From Lindgomyces ingoldianus (Eukaryota > Ascomycota > Dothideomycetes > Pleosporales > Lindgomycetaceae): a DNA stretch of 64,000 nucleotides. Positions within the stretch are counted from its first letter, which is position 1. Each line of letters opens with the position of its first letter. Of this stretch, positions 11,400 to 21,035 are shown in pieces. The stretch is taken from assembly GCF_010093535.1 (NCBI RefSeq), contig NW_022985177.1, positions 1,142,074 through 1,206,073 on the forward strand, read 5' to 3'. A program made the translations under genes and the position numbers. The notes below the pieces were generated by a model. It was not told the DNA's origin. It was given only the letters and a program-made list of their open reading frames with translations, and did not search any database.

Positions 11400-13537
11400 T
11401 ATATGCTTATATAATAAACTGTATATATTGTTACAATTGTTACGACCTAGGATAGGGCTGTAAGCGAGTGTCGGACGGCATTGGAATCCTACGAATATTA
11501 GTGGTGGACAGCTCTCTTAGCAATGTAGTGTAAGCCTAGCAAGAGCCAACTAGAAGTATTAGGCCCTAGAAGACTAATTAGTAATAGCGTGATCGCAACA
11601 ATTGTAGTAAACACAGAATAGATCTGCACTTACTACAAACACTATAATTAGAACTTTAGTATATAGTCTTAACTTTAACTATAGCTAAAGAGTTGTAATT
11701 AAAGTTTAGTTTTATCATTACTATAAAAATAAGTAGCCTTACTTATTTTATTAAATAAACACTTTATTACTTGTATATATGTTACGCTATATACACACTT
11801 TAATTATTATTCTTTATATAATGCTACTTATATATAAACTATAATCTAGAAGCATTTAAAACAGACTACAAAATAATCTAGTAGATAGAACTACTGTTAG
11901 ATAGACACCTAGCAGTATAGTTTTAACTTTACGTAGACTATTAAAGAAGCTACTAAGTCTATGGCTAACTACTACTAAAAGAAACCTAAAATATATTTAC
12001 TACTATATAATTATTTAAAGAAGCTTTAATAGCTATTTATAGCTTAGCTAATAAAAAGAACTTAGCAGTAAATAAAATACATAATCTTTAATAAAAAAAA
12101 GCTTAGTCTAATCCTACATAGCTAGGTTTTAAGAATACTAGGCCTAGTGTAAATAGATAGACTAAAAAGCCTTATGTAAAATATTCTATAAAGAACTTAG
12201 AGACTCTATAAAAGATAAATTCTTTTAAAAAGAAAAACTAGAAAAACTAGTTAAATTTATAAAAGCTATAACTTTATATAATAACTATCTCTGCAAAGAA
12301 GAATTAGAAAAGAAAAGAGAAGACAAAGAATAAAAGACTACTTTTACTATAAAACTAAAAAAAAAATAGCTTTATAATAAAAAGCTAATAGACTTTAGCA
12401 AAATTAAAGCTATAAAAAAGAAGCAAAGAAAACAGTGTTCTAAAAAAAAATAAGAAAAAAAACTCTTTATACTTAAAAAAAAGTGCTATAAAAGAAAAGC
12501 CTGTTTTAACTATAGAAAAGTAAGCTACTTCTAACAAAATTACTTAGACTTTTTAAAAAAAAAAAGAATAAAAATACTTTAGTAACTATAAAGGCTTTAA
12601 GCATAAAAATAAAGTTAACTTTAACTAATATTAAAAAACAACTTAACTAAAAATCCTATAAGAGATGTAAAGAAAATTATAATTCTACCTAATGCTTTAA
12701 GAACTACTAGAAGGTGGAAGTTTATAACATCTATAACTTGTATTAGGCCTTACAATAGGCTGCAGTTTACAAAGGCTATTAAATAACAGTATAAACTATA
12801 GCATACATAGAAAACATACTAAAAAAACAGTTCTCTTTTAAAAACTAAATATATAGAACTTTAGCAAGAGAAATAGCTTAAAGATTTTTATAAAAACATG
12901 CTAGATATGCTTAAAAGAGTATAAACTATAACATTACAACACACCTTTTTACTAAGTATTAGTAGGAAACAACGCTAAATTATACACAGTTGTCTCTCTA
13001 ATAGCTAAAGTCTAGTACTATATGCTAATAGAAAAGAACTGTTAGAACTTCTTTTAAAATATAGTAAACTAAAATTCAGAACTTAAAAAGTTCTTAGACA
13101 AGTTTAAAGTTCTCTTTTTAAGTAAAAAAAAGGTAAACATGCTGCCTCTATTAATAGCTATCCTAAGAAAGAAACTAATAACATAAAATAAAATAAAAAT
13201 ACATTCTGTATAAAAGCTAATAATATTAAGAAAATAAAAGCTAATGTGAAAACTATTTAATCTAAATAATAAAAACCTAAGAATATTTATAGTAGAAGTA
13301 GTAATAACTTATAGTAGTAAAAACTACTATAGACAAGTGCCTAGCTACATAGTACCTCTGCATAAACAAATACTGCTAAAACTACTAGCCTACTAAACAC
13401 TAAGCAGGATAGTAGCCCTTAGGCAGCACCCTCTAAGGAAAGAAAACAGATGAGATAGAAGAATAGGCTACTACATATAAAACCCTAGAATGCACACACT
13501 GCAGCATAGCCCCTTAACATAAACAAATTGTTTGCAA

Positions 13538-13778
13538 TGATGACACTCGGATGCATCGTCAGCATAGTCACACGATAGTCGGATCTGTCGGATGTGTCGT
13601 CACACGATGGTCGGATGCATCGGCAGATGCATCAGCACCATAGTCTGTTGCCAAGACCCACCCACTTATTTCGCATATATATAGACTCCTGCAAAGGACT
13701 CCTCTAGCAATACATTTCAATGCAGTTCCTCGTGTCTCTGGTGCCTCACATAGCTTCACACAAATACTATAGACAGAA
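13538..13778. mobile_element. LTR-like insertion J within Gypsy-2
   Basis: 241-bp GC-balanced block inside AT-rich Gypsy-2 sequence, flanked on both sides by TGCAA (13533-13537 and 13779-13783). It begins TGATGACACTC, contains a short CGGATGCATCG-type repeated motif and a TATATATAGA box near 13675, but ends ACAGAA rather than the usual CA. A solo LTR is the best guess; the atypical end keeps this tentative. Confidence 0.55.
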
Positions 13779-14931
13779 TGCAACTTCTACATAAAATTCG
13801 CCTTTTATTACTTTGAATAAAGAGCCTAAAAGTAAAATAACTAACTCCTTTATTATAAAAGAATTAAAGATAAAGACTACACTACTAAATACTACATAAT
13901 AAAAGAGTATTAATAATATAGATAAACAGAACTCTAAAATATACTCTACTTTAACTATAAAAACAGTAACACGCTTAAGTATAAAGAAATATATAATAAT
14001 ATAAGAGTACTTATAGTAATAGAATAAGAACTAGGAAGAAGTCTTACTATAAAATTTACTATACACAGACACTCTAGTGTTGCTTTTATAAACAGCAGAT
14101 GTACATTTACAGCACTAAACTCTATATAAGTTAAGAAATATAACATACTTTTTAGAGTAAAAAAGAACCTATTTAAATTATCTCTAGCTAACACCTTATT
14201 AATAGAATTTAGTAGAGGATAGGTTAAGCTAGAAACTAATAAGGTAAACTTTGTTATAGAAACTATAATAGACTAACGCTCTCTAAGTATCCTTCCTCTA
14301 GAAGATAAATACTAAGTAATAATAAGCTTTAACTAGCTAAGACAGCATAACTTTACTATTAACTAAAAAAAATAGTTATTAAACTTTTAAAAATAACAAA
14401 ATAGACTAACTATACTCTAGAATCTAAATGTGTGTTACATGCCTTCTCTAAAGAAAACTTGTTCTAGAAACTTAAAAAACTAAGAATAAAAAAAATTCTC
14501 TTACTAAAAATAAACAGTAAGAAACATTTAATAAATATAAAAAATTATAAAAAAACCTTAGTAGAAGAAATCCTTAGTAGTAAAGACATACACTAAATAG
14601 AACTAATTAACCTTATAGAGTTAGAAACCCTTCTAGAAGAATACAGCAAATATAAGAACATGTTTAAAACTCTAGAAAACCTAATAGAGCTCTTACTTTA
14701 TTAACCCTAGAATTATATAATAAACTTTATACTAAAACTAAAACTAAACACTTATAAGCCTAGAGCACTAATAAGAGTATAAAAAAGGCTTTAAAACTCT
14801 ATACAAACACTATGTTATTACAACAGCACATACGTACAAGCAAAGCTAGCCACGTGGCAGCACTAGTATTTGCCTTAAAAAAGAATAGTAACCTAAGAAT
14901 TTACAAAGATTTTTAAAACTTAAATAAAAAT

Positions 14932-15220
14932 TGTAACAATCCTCATGAATCGTTCCATCTCGAGTCGCTCGGAACCTCCGGAAGGCCCTCGTATCGGCCC
15001 CGACCTCGACCTGGCCCCGACCCCTGCTGTTACCCCTATTCCCTCATGTATTTAGTCGCACCTCGCCCCTGTAGCTAGCTCGGTAGTTTTCTGATATCCT
15101 TTCGTACAAGGCCTATAGGTGTCAATGGCATTCCCAGGTTCAGAGTCCCCACGCACTCCCATATGCCTCTGAGTGGACTCCCACCGCATTCGGACCCATT
15201 GTCTTGCCTGCGCCGTTACA
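14932..15220 (+). mobile_element. Solo LTR, family A, with AAAAT target duplication
   Basis: 289 bp from TGTAACAATCC to GCGCCGTTACA, flanked by AAAAT on both sides. It remains GC-rich with little RIP, although the Gypsy-2 reverse transcriptase it interrupts is destroyed. The short inverted ends TGTAAC/GTTACA, the 5-bp duplication and the presence of the same sequence as paired LTRs at 26231 and 46071 identify it as a solo LTR. Confidence 0.92.
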
Positions 15221-16230
15221 AAAATACTATAAAAAACTAACACTTACTTTTAATAATCTAAGATATAATAGATTAACTCTAAGAAATAAAGCATTTTATA
15301 AAGTTTAATATACAAAACAGCTGTAATAAAATAAGAATTAAAAAAAGACGCAAACTACTTACAACCTTCTACACACTATAGAGACTTTATAAAATAATAG
15401 CTATGCTTTTTAGGCTAATAAACGCACTAGCTATATTCTAGAGAGTAATAAACACAGCTTTAAATAAATACTTAGACATTTTTATAATAGTATACCTAGA
15501 CAACATCCTAATTTACATTAAAAAAAATAAGGTAGACTACATAGCTAAAGTTAAGCTAGTCCTAGACTAACTAAGAAAATATAGATTACACCTACAGCTA
15601 AGTAAATGTAAATTTAATATCTAAAAAACACAATACCTAGAGTTTATTATAAACAGACAAGAAATAAAAATAGACTTAAATAAGGTTAAAGTAGTAACTT
15701 AATAGCTAAAACTTATAAATTTTAAAGGAATCTAAGGATTTCTTCGCCTTACTAAATATGTACGCAGCCTAATAAAAGACTACTCTAAAATAGCCCTTCT
15801 ACTTACAGATGTAACTATAAAAGAAAGAACCTAGAAAAAGTGTATTTAAACACTAAAAATAAGCAAAGCATTTAAAAGCCTTTAACAAAAGTAACTAGTA
15901 GGCTAGTTATAAAAATGTATAATCTAAACTTTAAAACTAAAATTAGCATAGACGCTTGTAACTAAGCTAAAGAAGTAACTTTATACTAAAAACAAGAGAA
16001 TAGACAATAGCATCTAGTTGCTAACTACTTAAGAAAATTCTTAATAAGGAAAACAAAAGCTAACATCCTAGACAAAAAGTTAAAAGCTATAGTAGATCCT
16101 TTAAGAGTATAAGAAGTATAACTAATAAGTATAAGTAGAAGATTTAAGGTCTACTTAGACTATAAAAACCTTACAACTTTTATAATAATAAAAGACTTGC
16201 CTACAAAACATATAAAATAAGTAATAGAAT

Positions 16231-16510
16231 TGTAACGATCCTCATGAATCGTTCCATCTCGGATGGCCCGGAAGGCCCCTGTATCAGCCCCGACCCCGAC
16301 CTGGCCCCGACCCCTGCTGTTACCCCTATTCCCTTATGTATTTAGTCGCACCTTGCCCCTGTAGCTAGCTTAGTGGTTTTCTGATATCCTTTTATACAAG
16401 GCCTATAGGTGTTAATAGCATTCCCAGGTTCTGAGTCCCCACGCACTCCCATATGCCTCTGAGTGGATTCCCACCGCATTTGGACCCATTGTCTTGCCTG
16501 TGCTGTTACA
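16231..16510 (+). mobile_element. Solo LTR, family A, with AGAAT target duplication
   Basis: 280 bp from TGTAACGATCC to GTGCTGTTACA, with AGAAT on both sides. It is inserted in the RNase H-side region of Gypsy-2. The sequence is close to the copy at 14932, with a few C-to-T changes. Confidence 0.92.
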
Positions 16511-16792
16511 AGAATTAAGCTAATATAATTTTGTTATTAAGCACATATTAAAACGCAACAACTACTAGATAGACGCTCTAAGCTAACGCCTAGATTACCT
16601 AAAAAGAAATTAGAAAGTAATAAAGAACTTTATAATCTTTAAGAAAACAGAGGATAGCCTAGTATACAATAGACTACTACTAGACAAACTACTAACAGCT
16701 CTAATAATACTGCAACAAAGATAGAAGCACCTAATAAAGAAACACTATAAATCACCTGCATACAGACACCTAGAAATAGATGCCCTAGAAAG

Positions 16793-17075
16793 TGTAACAG
16801 CATAGGCAAGATAACAGGTCTGAATGCGGTAGGAATCCACTCAGAGGCATATGGGAGTGTGTGGGGACTTAATAACCTAGGAATCTTATTAACACCTATA
16901 GGCCTTGTACAAAGGATATTAGAAAACTACTAAGCAAGCTAAGAGAAGAGGTGCGACTAAATACTTAGGGGAATAGAGGCAACTGCGGGGGACAGGGTCA
17001 AGTTATGGTCGGGGCTGATACGGGACCCTTTGGATAGGTTCTAAGCGACCCGAGATGGAACGAATCATGAGAATC
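16793..17075 (-). mobile_element. Family A LTR, reverse, truncated by a family B LTR
   Basis: Reverse-oriented family A LTR beginning TGTAACAGCATAGG. Its last bases (expected GTTACA after GAGAATC) are missing because the family B LTR starts exactly there at 17076. The family B element therefore inserted after this LTR. Its partner end is not in view. Confidence 0.8.
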
Positions 17076-18054
17076 TGTTACGGTCCACGAATGGACTAGA
17101 TGGAACCCTGGTGGTAGCCCCCACTACGTAAACAAACAAGCTTGGAACCCCTATATGCTTGAATAGGAGGAGCCGGGGAACGCCACGGTACCCACCGACT
17201 CCGCCCCCCTAGAGCACAAAATGGGCGAATGCGTTGTCTAATAGGGAAACGCCTGCAGAACTATAAGGCTTAGCAAAGCTAAGCACAACAGCTAGGTAGC
17301 ACAGCTGTAAGGCTTAGCGAAGGCTAAGCATAACAGCTAGACAGGACAACAGCTGCACCTAAAGAGTAGGCAAGGCTAAGGGCTACAGGAATAGTAAGCG
17401 TAGCTATATATATAAGACTATGTTTAATTAACCTTTAAAAAGTGTAATTAAAGTTTAGTTTATTTTTATATAGACTAAGTAGTATTCTAGCTTTTTAATA
17501 AGCTGCAATACTAGTTGTATATCTTGTACTATATATACCTCTACTTCTGTCCCTAGGACTGTTTAACCTAGCGTCTTATACTGCTGTTTAAGAGTAAACT
17601 ATAATTTAGCTACTTATCTCCTATTCTTACCTAGAGTTATACTAAGGACTGTACACCTAAGACAGGCTCCCTCTAACCCTCTTTACCTAACATTAGCCTG
17701 TGTGCTTAAGGCATCCTCTAATAAGAACTCTATAAGCAAAAATTGTAACATTAATTACTACCCTTCTCTAATAAAGTATAAATTCTAGAAGAAGCACTAC
17801 TAACTTAAAGATAATTAGCGCGCCTCTTATAAGTATAAGTAAAAATCTATTACTAAATAAAAAAGCTCTTATAAAGTAAATAAACACTATATAGAATAAA
17901 CTAAAAGAACTAAGGGCTATAAATAGTAAAATAACAGCTCTTAAGTAAGCTCTTATGTAATTAGCTTAGAACTAAAGACTTACAACTATAAGTGTATAAA
18001 TCTAGACCTTATAATTTAAAGTATTAAACTTTAGAAATACTAGTAAGTGGAAAT
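17076..18054 (+). mobile_element. Gypsy family B: 5' LTR and start of gag
   Basis: LTR 17076-17750 (675 bp, TGTTACGG...AATTGTAACA), followed by about 300 bp of a Lys/Glu-rich gag-like frame with several stops. The element is cut at 18055 by a family C LTR. The interior is RIP-like while parts of the LTR stay moderately GC-rich. Confidence 0.75.
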
Positions 18055-18238
18055 CGTAACAATTAGCATGCTCAAGCTACAAGCAAGAGGTGGTGTAACC
18101 CAACTAGATTAAACTAAGGAGCAGAGGAGCTGCTCTGCGAGTTTAAGATATACATGTGTGCCTCTTGCCAAGGCGCTACTCGTTGCGCAAGCGAGGGAGC
18201 TGAGCCGCAGAGCATGTGACGCAGTACGCGCCGTCACA
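18055..18238 (+). mobile_element. Family C LTR at the transposon/gene-island boundary
   Basis: 184-bp copy of the short LTR family with core GCATGCTCAAGCTACAAGC, ending CCGTCACA. The first base is C instead of T. The left flank is Gypsy B gag and the right flank is gene-island sequence, and the five bases on either side do not match. The copy therefore probably marks an old rearrangement or ectopic recombination joint rather than a simple insertion. Confidence 0.75.
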
Positions 18239-18934
18239 TATATACTTCTTTATAACATATGCTTCTTGTATGTTAATAGCTAGTTTAGTGTCTTTAGCAT
18301 TGTAGTAAGCTAAATAAGGGACGTAAAGTTTGTTAGCAACCTCCTTACAAATGGCTGTAAGTTTTTCAGAACATTCAACGCACAGATGTTGGCTTGTGGA
18401 CGCGGAACAGGAGATGCTAAGCACAGGCCATGATATGATCTAATCTAATCTGATCTGGACAAGTTCTCCACTGTACCTATCGTGATCCAGCAACAGGCCG
18501 GCCACCTCTCGTTCTTGTTTAATTCTAAGGTGAATTAAATAGAATGGGTTTCTTCTTTCTCAACTGCAGCCACCTTGTGGGGCAACACAAAACGTGCTGT
18601 TACCAGGTCCCGGGTTATGCGAGGAATTATCGAGAGGCGTCCCAGCCCGTATAACACTTATCCGCCTTCACCTTACGAGCTTAGGAGAGCATTAATCGTA
18701 GTTTCAGCTATATTTGCTAGCCTAACACAGTCGCTCACGTGTACAGATAATTTTGCAGAGGGAGGCACTGACGATCTTTCACACACTCCATCCTTCCTTC
18801 CACCCACCACAAAACCGACGATCACCTATCGAGTCACTCCTCCAGTGATTCAACAACTCCACCCTCCTGCCAACCATCCCATCTTCCACGCATCTACGGA
18901 TCCGTAGGCGAACCCTGATCCATCTCACACCAAA
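18239..18934. other. Left edge of island 2, promoter side of the surface-protein gene
   Basis: GC rises gradually here. A minus-strand frame around 18176-18424 has several cysteines but runs into the family C LTR and has no clear start context; I do not call it. The stretch 18780-18930 is rich in C and in CCACC/CATCC tracts, typical of the 5' untranslated region of the gene starting at 18941. Confidence 0.4.
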
Positions 18935-18940
18935 TTGACA

Positions 18941-19351
18941 ATGCGCGCCCTCCTTCCCCTCGCCCTCTGCGTCCTCACAGCCGCGTACGGGCTTCAAGAC
19001 GACTCCTCGCCATCCACGCCCACCGAGAGCGTAGCCCCCATATTGACCTTCGATACCAAGAGCGGGGTGTACGTGCTTCCGAGCACCGTTGTCACAACAC
19101 CGACAGAGTCGGCTGGAAGTAGCTCGGCGGTGGTTACGGGCGCGCCGGCCGCAAGCGCGAGTTCGAGTTCGAGTCCAAGTGCCAGCGGTGGGGCTGGTGG
19201 GACAAACGGTGTGACCCTCCCGGCGAGTGGGTCAGGGAGTCCGAGCCCGAGTTCGACGGTTGGGACGGGGGCTGGTAGTGGGATGGGAGTGCATGAGGGT
19301 TTGATTGGGGCTGTGGTGGGCGCTGTTGGTTTAGCCCAGGTTGTGTTATAG
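18941..19351 (+). CDS. Small Ser/Thr-rich protein, predicted GPI-anchored
   Basis: Single-exon gene for a 136-residue protein. I start at the ATG at 18941, preceded by TTGACA; the codon two positions upstream is TTG. Residues 1-17 (MRALLPLALCVLTAAYG) form a typical signal peptide. The middle (about 50-110) is low complexity, rich in Ser, Gly, Ala, Pro and Thr, as in heavily O-glycosylated cell-wall proteins. The last 22 residues are hydrophobic after a small-residue region (GSGMG), matching a GPI-attachment signal. No catalytic domain is visible. A role at the cell surface is inferred from architecture alone. Synonymous G/C-rich codon use and absence of RIP fit an active gene. Confidence 0.72.
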   Translation: MRALLPLALCVLTAAYGLQDDSSPSTPTESVAPILTFDTKSGVYVLPSTVVTTPTESAGSSSAVVTGAPAASASSSSSPSASGGAGGTNGVTLPASGSGSPSPSSTVGTGAGSGMGVHEGLIGAVVGAVGLAQVVL

Positions 19352-19737
19352 ATGTTGTAGTGATGACAGAATGATAGTGTAAGACCGGATAGGGAAAGAG
19401 GGCGAGTGGGAGAAGCAGGGAACAAGACAGCAAGGGAGACCTGGATTCAATCGCATTAGATGAAGTTCCGGGTAGTGGTACTCGTGACAACTTGGAGAAA
19501 ATCCGGTATAAGACATTGTAAATAGTGCTATAAGGCAGAAGATAACTAACCTATGTGTAAGAAAAAGGTAGATGTAGTACTAGAATAGTATACAATGCAA
19601 TATTATACCTTATAGGACTAAATAGTGCTAATATAGGCTAGAATAGGGTGCAGTTTTGGTGCGGAGTGGCCAACTCGCCTGTCTGGCCAACTCGCCCGTA
19701 AGGTACGTTACACACTCGCGTTTATTTTTCACACTTT
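19352..19737. other. Intergenic region between the surface-protein gene and a minus-strand candidate gene
   Basis: About 390 bp with no gene. 19500-19720 is AT-richer and ends with CTGTCTGGCCAACTCGCCCGTAAGGTACGTTA, part of which resembles the end of the pogo-like elements (GTACGTTA preceded by an inverted-repeat-like GCCAACTCGCC). This may be a short transposon scar. Confidence 0.35.
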
Positions 19738-20073
19738 TTAGTATTTTTTGTAGCATTCAAATTTTAGGCTGTTCGTAAAAGTGAGTTTAGTAGGCCGTCT
19801 TGGCTGATTTGATGCCGTTGGGCTTTCGTCACAGCATGGGAGCATCACCGCTGCAGCGTGAGCATTCAATAAATCGAGAGGCGTCTTACCTGGGCATAAA
19901 TTCTCTCTCTCAGCTTCATTGCTGACACATGCATGACCCGAAAAACTCAACAACACGAGCACGCTTCCAATCGTCGTGAGAAATGGTAACGCCTGCCTTC
20001 ATGGCCAAGGGCAAGCAATTCGTATTTGATCGCATTCGCACTAGCCTACCAGCTTCGTGGTCTCAATGTTCAT
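19738..20073 (-). CDS. Candidate small secreted Cys-containing protein, two exons
   Basis: Proposed gene model. Exon 1 is 20073-20050 (MNIETTKL), the intron is 20049-19993 (57 nt, GTAGGC...CAG) and exon 2 is 19992-19738, giving 92 residues. Joined, residues 1-30 make a strong signal-peptide-like hydrophobic segment (LPFLTTIGSVLVLLSF). The mature part has five cysteines, including a CC pair and a final Cys near the C terminus. A second possible intron of 39 nt (GTAAGACG...CTGCAG) within exon 2 is in frame, so its removal would not change the frame. No family is recognised. The model depends on the first splice, since exon 2 has no ATG of its own at the right place. Treat as an effector-like candidate. 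Confidence 0.4.
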
Positions 20074-20376
20074 TACTGAAAGGCTGACGAGGCTCCAGCT
20101 CGTGTTAGTGAGTTGAGGAAAAGTTGAATAAGCAACACCACACCGTCCCCGCGAAGAACTGCTTGGTGACACTGCTGCGTAGCGACGCACGTGTTAGATC
20201 CGTTATCCAAATATGGAAGTCCACGAACGAAAGTGCAGAGATGTAGACATTAACAAAAACCTGATCCGGAAGTAAGAGAGTTCTCTCCATGTACATGTCC
20301 TTGAACGCATCCGACTGATCTTCTCGGCGCTCTTCTGGTACGGTCGGAATAGCAGTACTTTCGCATTCAAGATGAG

Positions 20377-20383
20377 TATAAAA
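20377..20383 (+). promoter_or_regulatory. TATA box of the secreted-protein gene
   Basis: TATAAAA about 93 bp upstream of the ATG at 20476, followed by a pyrimidine/A-rich leader with CAACAACA and TTCAGTTCTCACACCGACA before the start codon, as in strongly expressed filamentous-fungal genes. Confidence 0.6.
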
Positions 20384-20475
20384 CCATACCCTCTCTGCAA
20401 GACCAATTCGTTTCATCTCCTCTTTCAACAACAGTATCAATTCAAAGACTTGCCCCTTCAGTTCTCACACCGACA

Positions 20476-21035
20476 ATGAAGTTCGCTTCCTTCGCAGGCT
20501 TCTCTGCCCTCTTTATTTCTTCACTCGCTCTTCAGCAAGCCCCCTCTTTTGAAGGCAACTCCACCATTGTGGTGGTCGACAATGCCCCAGCTGCCCCTTC
20601 CGCTAAGGCGTTCACCAAGCGCGCACCACCCGAAACTATGATTCTTGCCAACTGCGACCCCTCCAGTTCCTTTGGGTCTTACATGTTCTACTACAACGCA
20701 GGACATAATGCTCAAGGTGCTCCAGACGCTCAATGTATCGTCAAGCAGAACAGCTTCGTCACTTGGGAAGGACGAACTATCAGTTGCACATTCCCCGCGA
20801 GCGGAGTCACCTTCACTAGCAACATCGTTGCTGGTGCTCAAGGTCAGGCCGATTACTCCATCGTCGGCACGGCGTTCAACGATTTCCATGGATTCACTTG
20901 TCGCAAGGATGACAAGCACGTTATGTGGTCCGGGACTGGCTTCTCGTGCAAGACTATCTACTACTGCCAGCCTGTGAGTATACTCCCAGAAGAAATGCCC
21001 GTATTGTACGATGCTAATGTTTCTACGAGCAGTAA
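20476..21035 (+). CDS. Small secreted cysteine-rich protein with Kex2-like site
   Basis: Exon 1 is 20476-20973 (166 codons). A 59-nt intron at 20974-21032 (GTGAGT...GCTAAT...CAG) is followed immediately by TAA at 21033. The spliced product is therefore 166 residues ending YYCQP. An unspliced message would add 22 residues. Residues 1-18 are a signal peptide (MKFASFAGFSALFISSLA). A pro-region follows up to a Lys-Arg at residues 48-49 (FTKR), a likely Kex2 site. The mature part has six cysteines, consistent with three disulfides, and aromatic-rich segments. I do not recognise a named family. Size, cysteine count, signal peptide and position beside a RIP-mutated block fit an effector or extracellular interaction protein; this is inference. 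A TATA box lies 93 bp upstream. Confidence 0.75.

Larger units (their letters stand above)
11438..16792 (+). mobile_element. Gypsy-2 LTR retrotransposon, RIP-degraded
   Basis: A decayed gag-pol with many stops. It starts with a family-B-like LTR (TGTTACGACC at 11438, end uncertain near 11790). A CCHC-type zinc-knuckle remnant (CFNYRKVSYF, two cysteines lost) lies near 12500. The reverse transcriptase is identifiable by YLDNILIY at about 15493. RNase H and integrase-side sequence follow. Three solo LTR-like insertions (13538-13778, 14932-15220, 16231-16510) interrupt it, and the frame can be followed from one side of each insertion to the other. The 3' end is cut by the family A LTR at 16793. 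Orientation is plus throughout. Confidence 0.8.

Noticed and set aside
18176..18424. 82-codon cysteine-containing minus-strand frame
   Set aside because: Runs into the family C LTR and has no supported start or signal peptide.
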